A DNA stretch of 6,888 bases from Bacteroidota bacterium (GCA_024640835.1 JAHEEH010000101.1:1-6888); one strand, 5' to 3'; numbered from the stretch's first letter, positions 1 to 6,282 are shown. Made by a program: numbers and translations. Notes: generated from the letters alone by a model not told the origin.

Positions 1-1
1 C

Positions 2-421
2 GCGGGAGCGGTCTACCTGGCGGACCGCCGCGCACGACATCTGGCCGCCAATCCCGCCCTGGGTCGGAGGCGCCGTGCCCATCCGCTGGCCCGCAAACAT
101 CTCCGCCGGGCGATGGAGCTCCAGCGGGCCCGCGAGTACCGGGCCTTCTACGAAGAGGTCGCCGCGGCCATCCTTGGATTCATCGGGAATCGCCTCGACG
201 TCGCCGAGCACGGTCTCACGCGCGAGCGGCTGGACGATCGCCTGGCGCGGGACGGCGTCTCCCCCGTCGTCCGCCAGGAGCTTCGGGACTTCCTCGATGC
301 GTGCGATCGGGCGCGATTCGGACCCATCGAGCCGGAAGCGAGAGCCGTCGACGCGGACCGCGATCGTGCCTCGCGCCTGCTGGTCATTCTGGACGAAGCG
401 ATGGTGGAGGCCTCTTCCTGA
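2..421 (+). CDS. batD: BatD family protein, C-terminal part (5' end outside window)
   Basis: The last 139 residues of a protein that enters from the left edge. The visible part starts with a short hydrophobic stretch (AGAVYLA), probably the end of a membrane helix. A very basic segment follows (DRRARHL ... GRRRRAHPLARKHLRRA), then a helical, charged cytoplasmic domain. That domain carries features I recognise from BatD C-termini: a YRAFYEEVAAAILGFIGNRL-type helix, GLTRERL, and CDRARFGP near the end. BatD proteins are membrane-anchored components of the Bat (Bacteroides aerotolerance) system, with large periplasmic beta-rich domains that would lie upstream of this window. The reading frame is open from base 2 and ends with TGA at 419-421. 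That stop overlaps the batE start by one base, which supports both the frame and co-transcription. Family call fairly confident; exact biochemical role unknown. Confidence 0.83.
   Translation, partial: AGAVYLADRRARHLAANPALGRRRRAHPLARKHLRRAMELQRAREYRAFYEEVAAAILGFIGNRLDVAEHGLTRERLDDRLARDGVSPVVRQELRDFLDACDRARFGPIEPEARAVDADRDRASRLLVILDEAMVEASS
406..410 (+). promoter_or_regulatory. Shine-Dalgarno sequence of batE
   Basis: GGAGG lies inside the last codons of batD, ten bases ahead of the batE ATG. It is the clearest ribosome-binding site in the window. Together with the one-base stop/start overlap it decides the batE start at 421 over the in-frame ATG at 301. Confidence 0.6.
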
Positions 422-1182
422 TGATCGCGAAGACTCTCCTCTCTGTCTGGTTCGCTCTCGTCCTTTCTGCCGGAATCGTCGCCGGGCAGCCTTCGGACGC
501 CGTGCGCCTGTACGAGGAGGGCACCGAACGTCTCGTTGCGGGCAACTATGCAGGCGCCGTCGGGTCATACCGGGCGGCGATGGAGCTCGGCGTCGCTTCG
601 ACGGCGCTCTACTACAACCTCGGGGTCGCCTACTACCGTCTTGACCGGCTTGGCGAGGCGATCCGGTTCCTCGAGCGCGCGCGTCGCATGGAGCCGACCG
701 ACCGCCGGATCCTGCACAACCTCGAAATCGCGCGCTCGCGCATCCCCGAGCGCTTCTCGAGGCTGCCTGTCCGCTTCTGGACCCGGGGTTGGCAGTGGAT
801 CGTGAGCGCTGCGGGCGCCGGAGGCCTGTTTGCGATCGGAGCGTTCCTGTGGTGGATCCCGTTCGGATTGGTCGCGTGGCGCATCCGGAGCGGAAGCCGA
901 TCCTCCTTCGGGACCAGGGTGGCATGGACGTCCGCCCTGGCCGCCACGGTGCTCGTGACCGCAGGGTTCATGGCGTCGATCCGGTCCCCGTATGGAGACC
1001 AGGCGGTCATCGTGGAACCGACCGTCCCGCTGTACACGTCGGCGGCGGGCGACGACGCCGGCGTCACGCTGTACGAAGGACTCACCGTGGACGTGGAGGC
1101 CCACGATGGGACCTGGCTCCGCGTGCGCCTGCCCAACGGCGTGACGGGATGGGTTCAGGCAGCCGCTGCGGCAGAGGTCTGA
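421..1182 (+). CDS. batE: BatE family protein: signal peptide, TPR repeats, membrane segments and C-terminal SH3-like domain
   Basis: A 253-residue protein. Residues 1-22 look like a signal peptide with a small-residue cleavage site (VAG, 20-22). Residues about 27-57 and 60-93 form two TPR units (ALYYNLGVAYYRL, then GEAIRFLERARRMEP), and a third helix pair may begin at 94. Hydrophobic spans at about 125-153 and 168-187 are membrane segments. Residues about 193-250 form a bacterial SH3-like domain (VPLYTSAA ... GLTVDVEAHDGTWLRVRLPNG ... GWVQ). This domain order is that of BatE. TPRs suggest protein-protein contacts, and the SH3-like domain suggests a periplasmic ligand. The chosen ATG overlaps the batD stop (TGATG), is followed at once by the signal peptide, and has GGAGG at 406-410 upstream. 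The frame is also open upstream to an ATG at 301, but those 40 codons lie inside batD. Confidence 0.85.
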   Translation: MIAKTLLSVWFALVLSAGIVAGQPSDAVRLYEEGTERLVAGNYAGAVGSYRAAMELGVASTALYYNLGVAYYRLDRLGEAIRFLERARRMEPTDRRILHNLEIARSRIPERFSRLPVRFWTRGWQWIVSAAGAGGLFAIGAFLWWIPFGLVAWRIRSGSRSSFGTRVAWTSALAATVLVTAGFMASIRSPYGDQAVIVEPTVPLYTSAAGDDAGVTLYEGLTVDVEAHDGTWLRVRLPNGVTGWVQAAAAAEV

Positions 1183-1216
1183 GTCCCACGGGCGGCCGCG
1201 AATCCCGGCTGCCGCG

Positions 1217-1224
1217 TATCTTCG
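1217..1224 (+). promoter_or_regulatory. Possible -7-like promoter element ahead of tdk
   Basis: TATCTTCG resembles the Bacteroidota -7 consensus TAnnTTTG, with five of six defined positions matching, and lies 24 bases ahead of the tdk ATG. No TTG-type -33 element is visible at a suitable distance upstream, so this may be chance. tdk could equally be read through from batDE. Confidence 0.2.
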
Positions 1225-1239
1225 ACCGGCGCGGTCGGA
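1221..1239 (+). other. Stem-loop in the batE-tdk gap
   Basis: CGACCG (1223-1228) and CGGTCG (1232-1237) are perfect inverted complements around a GCG loop. A T-G wobble and a T-A pair extend the stem to eight pairs over 1221-1239. No T-run follows, so it is not a classical intrinsic terminator. It ends ten bases before the tdk start codon and covers part of where a ribosome-binding site would sit (GGAA at 1237-1240). It could end batDE messages, protect an RNA end or limit tdk translation; the sequence does not decide. The rest of the 66-base gap holds nothing else I can support. Confidence 0.4.
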
Positions 1240-1248
1240 ATTCGAGTC

Positions 1249-1842
1249 ATGGAACCCTACGTCCTCCACAAATCGGCGAACTCGGGCTGGATCGAGGTCA
1301 TCTGCGGCTCGATGTTCTCCGGCAAGACGGAGGAGCTGATCCGCCGGATGCGCCGCGCCCGCATCGCCCGTCAGCGGGTCGAGATCTTCAAACCGGCCAT
1401 CGACCAGCGGTTCTCCCATACCGAGGTCGTGTCGCACGACGAATCGGCCATCCCGTCGACGCCCGTCTCGTCACCGTCCCAGATCATACTTCTGGCAGCG
1501 GACGCGGACGTCGTGGGAGTCGACGAAGGACAGTTCTTCGACGGATCGATCGTGGAGGTCTGCTGCCAGCTGGCCGAGGACGGCAAGCGGGTCATCGTGG
1601 CCGGCCTGGACCAGGACTACCTGGGTCGACCCTTCGAGCCCATGCCCCAGCTCATGGCCGTGGCCGAATACGTGACCAAGCTTCACGCGGTCTGCGTCGT
1701 GTGCGGCGGGCCTGCCAACCACTCACAGAGGCTCGTTGCCGGCGGTGATCGCCTCATGCTGGGTGCCCAGGATGCCTACGAGCCGCGCTGCCGACGCTGC
1801 TTCGTCCGTTCCGCGGCACCCGCCGGCGACCAGGCGGACTGA
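1249..1842 (+). CDS. tdk: Thymidine kinase (type II, zinc-binding)
   Basis: A cytoplasmic salvage enzyme that phosphorylates thymidine to dTMP using ATP. The protein has 197 residues, the usual size for the type II (TK1-like) family. The P-loop GSMFSGKT is at 20-27, and the first Arg-rich helix follows (TEELIRRMRRARIARQ). The phrase VEIFKPAID (44-52) and VVSHD (60-64) are family hallmarks. VDEGQFF (91-97) carries the predicted catalytic base Glu93. Two Cys pairs, Cys149/Cys152 and Cys181/Cys184, form the structural zinc site that flanks the substrate lasso (about 153-180, with Tyr177). All key residues are present, so the enzyme should be active. The start is placed at the ATG at 1249, which gives the normal short N-terminus before the beta strand leading to the P-loop. 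The ribosome-binding site is weak. The gene stands 66 bases after batE and converges on the DUF445 gene. Identification is firm. Confidence 0.96.
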   Translation: MEPYVLHKSANSGWIEVICGSMFSGKTEELIRRMRRARIARQRVEIFKPAIDQRFSHTEVVSHDESAIPSTPVSSPSQIILLAADADVVGVDEGQFFDGSIVEVCCQLAEDGKRVIVAGLDQDYLGRPFEPMPQLMAVAEYVTKLHAVCVVCGGPANHSQRLVAGGDRLMLGAQDAYEPRCRRCFVRSAAPAGDQAD

Positions 1843-1855
1843 CCGTCAATCGGTC
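1841..1855. terminator. Short inverted repeat at the convergent tdk/DUF445 gene ends
   Basis: GACCG (1841-1845) and CGGTC (1851-1855) are perfect complements with the loop TCAAT. The repeat overlaps the tdk stop codon and contains the stop codon of the opposite gene. It could help end transcripts from both sides. However, the stem is only five pairs and no T-run follows on either strand, so a terminator function is a guess. Confidence 0.25.
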
Positions 1856-3039
1856 CCGGTGCTCCTGAGCCGCATCAGCCCCTCGTCCAGGCCGAACAGC
1901 AGCAGGCCGAGCGCCGTCAGGGTGACCACCGACAGCACGGGTTCCCAGATGACCAGACCCCCCACGAATCCGAGCACGCCGCCCAGGTACTTGATGTAGT
2001 TGAGCTGCTCGTTGGTGGTGCGCCGCAGAAGGTCCTCGAGCTGTCGCTCGTCGTAGCGCTCCATGTTGCCCATGATCATGCCGTACACGTCGAGCTGCTC
2101 GACGAATCCGAGCACGGCGCGCGTGGCCCAGTCCTCGATGTCCTCGGCGCGGGCTTCGATCTTCTCCGGCAGCCGGTCGAGCATCGCGTCCATCTCGTCG
2201 AGAACGAGGTCGAGCGATCCGGGAATCTGGTGGATGGCCTTGTCGATGCGGCGCTTGAAATCCTCCTCGTTCAGGTAGCGATACGCCTTCAGCGCGAGAC
2301 CACCGACCCCCTCTCCCACGTAGGCCTCGATCTTCTCTATCGTGTAGTCGACGATGCGACGGCGCACCTCCTCCGAGGTCAGCACGCGCTCCACGTAATC
2401 CGCCGTCAGGGCCTTGAGGTCGTTGCGGAAGTCCGGATCCTCGAGCACGCCCCTCGTCACGCTCATGGCCAGCTCGCGATACCGGGGGATGATCTGCGCC
2501 TCCTCGATCTTCCGCTTGATGATCTCCTCGTTGATCAGTTCCTCGGAGACGGCCTTGGCCAGTCTGTAGATCACCCGGTCGCGCTGGGCCGGAATCAGCC
2601 CCTGCCCGAAGACGGGACGGCGACGCCGGGGGTTGAAGAGCATCGTGATCGCCAGCCAGTTCGTGGCGAAGCCGATGAGGCCCGAAACGGACAGGATCCG
2701 GAGCAGCCCGTCGAGATGCAGGAGACGGCCGGCCAGGTTCAGCACGACGCCGTCGAAGTCCCAGGCGAAGGACGCCAGAAACAGGGCCCCGAGCACCAGG
2801 GGCACGAGGCGCAGTACCGGCAGGAGCTTCGCATGGGCCCCGACGGCCCGGGGGGGCTCGGCGATGTCGGGCTTCTCCTGGCGGGCGGGCGGAAGGTGCC
2901 GCCTTATGTACGTGGCCACGAGAGCCCGCAGATCGCGTGCCCTTGCGCGCGTCACGGCCCGTGCTTCGGGTACGGACGAGACGGCCCGTGGCTCTGACGG
3001 ATCCGGCTCGATCGGCGTGCTGTCCGGGGTCTCGCTCAT
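1846..3039 (-). CDS. DUF445 family membrane protein
   Basis: A 397-residue protein of unknown function. Residues 1-70 are hydrophilic, first rich in Pro, Glu and Ser, then in Arg. Hydrophobic segments lie at about 72-93 and 112-135. The DUF445 signature runs from about 123 to 155 (GFATNWLAITMLFNP, a basic patch RRRRP, then GLIPAQRDRV). A long charged helical region follows at about 156-345. It includes segments such as LINEEIIKRKIEE and FRNDLKALTADYVERVL, which suggest an elongated helical domain on one side of the membrane. The C-terminus (about 346-384) is hydrophobic again and probably holds one or two more helices. I place the start at the ATG at 3039, four bases after the HD gene stop. 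The frame stays open to an ATG at 3138, but those 33 extra codons overlap the HD gene and read like a shadow. It is the last gene of the mla run. DUF445 proteins occur widely in bacteria, and no reaction is assigned. Confidence 0.87.
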   Translation of the reverse strand: MSETPDSTPIEPDPSEPRAVSSVPEARAVTRARARDLRALVATYIRRHLPPARQEKPDIAEPPRAVGAHAKLLPVLRLVPLVLGALFLASFAWDFDGVVLNLAGRLLHLDGLLRILSVSGLIGFATNWLAITMLFNPRRRRPVFGQGLIPAQRDRVIYRLAKAVSEELINEEIIKRKIEEAQIIPRYRELAMSVTRGVLEDPDFRNDLKALTADYVERVLTSEEVRRRIVDYTIEKIEAYVGEGVGGLALKAYRYLNEEDFKRRIDKAIHQIPGSLDLVLDEMDAMLDRLPEKIEARAEDIEDWATRAVLGFVEQLDVYGMIMGNMERYDERQLEDLLRRTTNEQLNYIKYLGGVLGFVGGLVIWEPVLSVVTLTALGLLLFGLDEGLMRLRSTGTD

Positions 3040-3043
3040 GGTC

Positions 3044-3604
3044 TCAGGTCCCGAACCCGAGGCGCTCCGCATCCGCCTGCATGCCCTCGATGACGCGGGC
3101 GACGTGCTCGTCGAAATCCACGCCCAGGGCTTCGGCACCCGACCTGATGTCGTCCCGGCTTACCGCCGCCGCGAACGCCTTGTCCTTCAGCTTCTTGCGG
3201 ACCGACTTGGGCGCGAGACCCTCCAGGCCGGTGGGCCGGACGTACGCGCAGGCCGTGATGAAGCCGGCGAGTTCGTCCACCGCGAACAGCGCCTGGGCCA
3301 GTCGCGTCTCGCGGGGAGTGCCGGTGTACTCCGCATGACCCATGATGGCCTGAAGCATCACCTCCGGATAGCCGCGTTCCCTGAGCACCGAAACTCCCAC
3401 GAAAGGGTGTTCCTCCGCCGTCGGGTGACGCTCGTAGTCCATGTCGTGCAGCAGACCGGTGATCCGCCAGAGCGATTCATCCTCTCCGAAGAAACGCGCA
3501 TAGGCCCGCATTCCGGCCTCGACCGCGTAGGCGTGGCGGCGAAGGCTCTCGGTCCGCGTCCATTCGTGGAAGAGCTCCAGGGACTCGTCGTACGTGGGCA
3601 TCAT
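3044..3604 (-). CDS. HD-domain metal-dependent phosphohydrolase (HDIG-type), substrate unknown
   Basis: A 186-residue soluble cytoplasmic protein. The HD metal ligands are visible: His24 (RRHAYAVE), His53-Asp54 (GLLHDMDYE) and Asp110 (LFAVDELAGF). His66 (EEHPFVG) and His90 (MGHAEYTG) fill positions that carry extra ligands in dinuclear HD enzymes. The protein matches a widespread stand-alone HD family; phrases such as HPFVGVSVLRERGYPE, HAEYTGTPRET and VDELAGFITACAYVRP are typical. Its substrate is not known; HD enzymes usually hydrolyse phosphate esters or nucleotides. The C-terminal third (KSVRKKLKDKAFA ... LGVDFDEHVARVIEGM) is helical and also family-typical. Two ATG codons stand in tandem (3604 and 3601), and either may be used. 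No Shine-Dalgarno is seen in the 18-base gap after mlaD, so translational coupling is likely. Family firm, function open. Confidence 0.9.
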   Translation of the reverse strand: MMPTYDESLELFHEWTRTESLRRHAYAVEAGMRAYARFFGEDESLWRITGLLHDMDYERHPTAEEHPFVGVSVLRERGYPEVMLQAIMGHAEYTGTPRETRLAQALFAVDELAGFITACAYVRPTGLEGLAPKSVRKKLKDKAFAAAVSRDDIRSGAEALGVDFDEHVARVIEGMQADAERLGFGT

Positions 3605-3622
3605 CCAGGGGGTCTCTGGTTG

Positions 3623-4555
3623 TCAGAACAGGTCGACGAGCCGCATTTCCTTCAGGTAGCGGCCCGGGTTGGCCCGGAAGTCGACCAGCAGGGCGTCGAG
3701 CGAACCGAGCAGCGAGTCGGTACGGTGATACAGACCCGGATCATTGACCAGGAGACCGATCGTCCCTTCGCCACGGTTCACCTTGTCGAGCAGCTCGTTC
3801 ACGCCGGAGGCCGTGGCGTCGAGCGTCAGCAGCGTCTGGTCGAGCCTCGCCATGACGGCGTTCATGTTCGCCACCGTTGCGGCCAGGGAGTCACCGTCCG
3901 GCCCCATGGCCCGATTCAGTCCGCTCGTGATGCCGTCCACTTCCTCCAGGATGGAGGAGATGCGATCGCGTTCGGCCCGCAGCATGGCATCCAGCGTCCC
4001 CACGGATCCGCGCATGGACGCCAGGGCCTGCCGCGCATCGCCGTCCGGATCATCGAGCATGGAGCGAGTCGTCTCGAGGACCGACGTGAGCTGGGCTAGC
4101 GCTCCGTCCATGCGATCGATCAGCACCGGCGCCTTCTCGGAGAGCGACCCGAGCAGGTCCGCCTGTTCGCGGCTCGGAATGAAACCGCCGACCGGGACCT
4201 TCGCGCTGTCGGCGGACCCGAGCACCACGTCCATCCGGACCACGCCCAGCGCGTCGAAGCCCGAGACGACCGTGTGCGATCCCTGCCTGACGGGCACCTC
4301 CCGATCCACGTGGAATCGGACCCGAACGCGGTTGTTCTCCGGATTGATGTACACATCGTCGATGGAACCGACGCCGACGCCGTTCACCCGGACCACGTTG
4401 CCTGCGATCAGGCCGGCGGCGTTGTCGAACTCCGTCTCGAGCGTGTACGTCGTCTCGAACAGCGGAAGGTCCTCGAAGAAGCGTACGCCGAGAATGAAAA
4501 TGATCGCGGCGGTGATGATCGACAGGCCGACCTTGAGCTCGTTGGAGTGCTTCAC
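3623..4555 (-). CDS. mlaD: MCE-domain lipid-transport substrate-binding protein (MlaD)
   Basis: The periplasmic, membrane-anchored MCE subunit of the Mla phospholipid ABC transporter, 310 residues. Residues 1-8 are cytoplasmic, 9-27 form the single N-terminal membrane helix (VGLSIITAAIIFILGV), and about 36-114 form the MCE domain with its core pattern GLIAGNVVRVNGVGVGSIDDV-like at 48-68. A long helical, coiled-coil-prone region follows (about 130-255), rich in Leu, Asp and Ser. The C-terminus has a family-typical tail: RGEGTIGLLVNDPGLY (261-276) and NPGRY (296-300). The E. coli protein is only about 180 residues, so the long helical extension is a real difference and is normal for Bacteroidota-type MlaD. 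The start codon is GTG at 4555, giving a standard short N-terminus before the helix; no better ATG lies in frame. It follows mlaF after 21 bases. No MlaC-type carrier is visible nearby. Confidence 0.93.
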   Translation of the reverse strand: MKHSNELKVGLSIITAAIIFILGVRFFEDLPLFETTYTLETEFDNAAGLIAGNVVRVNGVGVGSIDDVYINPENNRVRVRFHVDREVPVRQGSHTVVSGFDALGVVRMDVVLGSADSAKVPVGGFIPSREQADLLGSLSEKAPVLIDRMDGALAQLTSVLETTRSMLDDPDGDARQALASMRGSVGTLDAMLRAERDRISSILEEVDGITSGLNRAMGPDGDSLAATVANMNAVMARLDQTLLTLDATASGVNELLDKVNRGEGTIGLLVNDPGLYHRTDSLLGSLDALLVDFRANPGRYLKEMRLVDLF

Positions 4556-4576
4556 GGCGTCGGGTTCTCGTTCGGT

Positions 4577-5338
4577 TCAGGGAAGATCGGGAGCATGGGG
4601 CATCCCGATCTGGTATTCGTTGGCCTTGACGAAGGCCCGGAGGGTCTCGTCCGTCGAAGCATGCATCTCGTCGATGGTGCCCACCCAGTGCATCCGGCCC
4701 TCGAAGATGAACGCGGCCCGGTCCGCTATCGAAAGCACCGAGTGCATGTCGTGCGTCACCACGATGCTCGTCACCGACAGGCGCTCCGCCAGGTCCCGGA
4801 TCAGCACGTCGATGGTGTTGGACGTCTCGGGATCGAGTCCGGACGTGGGCTCGTCGTAGATGATGTAGCGGGGTCGGAGAGCCACCGCCCGTGCGAGGGC
4901 AACGCGCTTTCGCATGCCGCCCGACAGATCGGCCGGCATCTTCGGACCCACGCCCGAAAGATCCACCATCGCGAGGCAGTCCTCCACCTCGCGTCGGATT
5001 TCCACATCCGTCATCGAGGTGAACGTGCGGAGCGGAAAGGCGACGTTCTCGAAGGAGTCCATCGAATCGAACAGCGCGCCCCCCTGGAACAGCACCCCGA
5101 ACTGGCGGCGGACCTGGCGCAGCTCCCCGTACGGGATCCGGCCGATGTCCACGCCGTCGACGGTCACCCGCCCCCGGTCCGGCCTCAGAAGCCCGATGAC
5201 GTGCTTCATCAGCACCGACTTGCCCGAGCCCGACCGTCCGATGATGGCCATGGTATGGCCCTCGGGGATCTCGAGGGACACGTCCGTGAGAACGGGGCGT
5301 CCGTCAAAGCTCTTGTACAGGTTCTCGACTCGGATCAT
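4577..5338 (-). CDS. mlaF: Mla phospholipid ABC transporter ATP-binding protein (MlaF)
   Basis: The cytoplasmic ATPase that powers the MlaE permease, 253 residues, the normal length. All ABC motifs are intact: Walker A GRSGSGKS (34-41), Q-loop Gln85 in VLFQGGALFDSM, signature LSGGM (138-142) with the MRKRVALARA continuation of the MlaF/Mkl subfamily, Walker B IIYDEP (159-164) with Glu163, D-loop SGLDP (166-170), and H-loop His196 (VVTHDM). The phrase FQGGALFDSMDSFENVAFPL separates this subfamily from amino-acid or metal importers. The ATG at 5338 is separated from the mlaE stop by three bases and is in the same frame as mlaE (TGA TCC ATG). No Shine-Dalgarno is visible, so translation probably relies on coupling to mlaE. 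Identification is firm. Confidence 0.96.
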   Translation of the reverse strand: MIRVENLYKSFDGRPVLTDVSLEIPEGHTMAIIGRSGSGKSVLMKHVIGLLRPDRGRVTVDGVDIGRIPYGELRQVRRQFGVLFQGGALFDSMDSFENVAFPLRTFTSMTDVEIRREVEDCLAMVDLSGVGPKMPADLSGGMRKRVALARAVALRPRYIIYDEPTSGLDPETSNTIDVLIRDLAERLSVTSIVVTHDMHSVLSIADRAAFIFEGRMHWVGTIDEMHASTDETLRAFVKANEYQIGMPHAPDLP

Positions 5339-5341
5339 GGA

Positions 5342-6103
5342 TCAGAGCAGCGTGGCCGCCAGGGCGAGATCCGCGATGAGGATGTACACGCAGCTGATGA
5401 CGGCTGCCTGGGTCGTGGCGAGGCCCACGCCCTCCGCCCCACCCAGCGTGTTGTATCCCTTGAAGCAGGAAATCGACGTGATGATGAATCCGAAGACGAA
5501 CGACTTGATGAGGCCGAAGACCGGATCGAACGGCTGGAAGAACTCGCGGGCTCCGTCGATGAACTCGCCGGCGGGCACGAATCCTCCGGCGTGCCCCACG
5601 AAGAGGCCGCCCGCGATGCCGATGAAGCTCGCGGCAATGTAGAGCACCGGAAACATCACGACTCCCGCGATGACGCGCGGCACGATCAGGTAGCCGATCG
5701 AGTTCAGTCCCATGGCCTCGAGAGCGTCGATCTGCTCCGTGACCCGCATCGTGCCGAGCTCGGCCGCGATCCGGGCTCCCACCCGTCCCGCCAGGATGAA
5801 TCCGGTCACGACGGCACCCAGTTCCAGGATCATCGAGGGCACCACGATGGCCCCGATGATGCTCTTCGGGATGAACGGCGAGACGAGCTGGTAGGCCGTC
5901 TGCACGGTCGTCACCGCACCGGAGAACGCCGCCGCCAGCGCCACGATCGGAAGAGAATCGACGCCGACACGGACCATCTGCCGCACCACGTTCTTGCGGT
6001 ACGAGCCGAATTCTCCGAGCGACGAAAACGCGTGGAACAGCAGCAGGCTGTAGCTGCCGAGAGCCACCGCGGGTGCCAGTATGATCGATCGGTTCCGGGT
6101 CAT
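5342..6103 (-). CDS. mlaE: Mla phospholipid ABC transporter permease (MlaE)
   Basis: The inner-membrane permease of the MCE phospholipid transporter, 253 residues. Residues about 1-45 include an amphipathic interface helix (LGEFGSYRKNVVRQMVRVG). Hydrophobic spans follow at about 51-72, 83-104, 143-168, 200-220 and 230-250. The family signature GARIAAELGTMRVTEQIDAL lies at 109-128 and continues EAMGLN to 134; this is the coupling segment that contacts MlaF. The ending FKGYNTLGGAEGVGLATTQAAV is also family-typical. The start is well fixed: ATG at 6103, with an in-frame TAG only one codon upstream. No Shine-Dalgarno is visible ahead of it. It is the first gene of the minus-strand run, and its leader holds a 7-bp inverted repeat. 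No STAS-domain MlaB is seen among the neighbours. Confidence 0.95.
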   Translation of the reverse strand: MTRNRSIILAPAVALGSYSLLLFHAFSSLGEFGSYRKNVVRQMVRVGVDSLPIVALAAAFSGAVTTVQTAYQLVSPFIPKSIIGAIVVPSMILELGAVVTGFILAGRVGARIAAELGTMRVTEQIDALEAMGLNSIGYLIVPRVIAGVVMFPVLYIAASFIGIAGGLFVGHAGGFVPAGEFIDGAREFFQPFDPVFGLIKSFVFGFIITSISCFKGYNTLGGAEGVGLATTQAAVISCVYILIADLALAATLL

Positions 6104-6136
6104 GGACTATGGGATGGAGCCCGCGCAACGCTCAGG

Positions 6137-6158
6137 CGGCCCGACGATCTCCGGGCCG
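6137..6158. repeat. 7-bp inverted repeat in the mlaE leader
   Basis: CGGCCCG (6137-6143) and CGGGCCG (6152-6158) are perfect complements around an 8-base spacer. The repeat starts 33 bases ahead of the mlaE start codon on the minus strand. It could be a regulator-binding site or a leader hairpin in the mla mRNA. In GC-rich DNA such repeats also arise by chance. Confidence 0.4.
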
Positions 6159-6199
6159 ACCGTCGACACCGACCGGGCGGGCGCGCCAAGGTACGGATG

Positions 6200-6220
6200 C
6201 GTCCGAATCCATGCCGGACG
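6200..6220. repeat. 6-bp inverted repeat in the divergent region
   Basis: CGTCCG (6200-6205) and CGGACG (6215-6220) are perfect complements with a 9-base spacer. The 21-base span fits a dimeric regulator site placed between the two divergent genes, but no known operator is recognised. Confidence 0.35.
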
Positions 6221-6282
6221 ATCCTGCCGTGGCGAGCGCCTTCAGGACGTGCCTGTGTCACGCCCTTGTCGCGGGACGCCCC

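Noticed and set aside
301..420. N-terminal extension of batE to an upstream ATG
   Set aside because: It would place 40 unrelated residues before an obvious signal peptide and overlap batD extensively. The GGAGG at 406-410 supports the start at 421.
565..1437. 290-codon minus-strand open frame opposite batE and tdk
   Set aside because: Composition typical of a complement-strand shadow, with no motif. The opposite strand has strong family matches over the same bases.
789..1748. 319-codon plus-strand open frame across batE and tdk
   Set aside because: It spans the junction of two real genes in another frame and reads as Arg/Gly/Pro-rich sequence without any domain.
3040..3138. N-terminal extension of the DUF445 gene to an upstream ATG
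   Set aside because: The 33 extra codons overlap the end of the HD gene and read as Ser/Arg-rich shadow. The ATG at 3039 gives the usual tight operon spacing.
2633..4099. 488-codon open frame on the plus strand opposite DUF445, the HD gene and mlaD
   Set aside because: Same shadow effect: no family motif, and it covers parts of three well-supported genes and their junctions.
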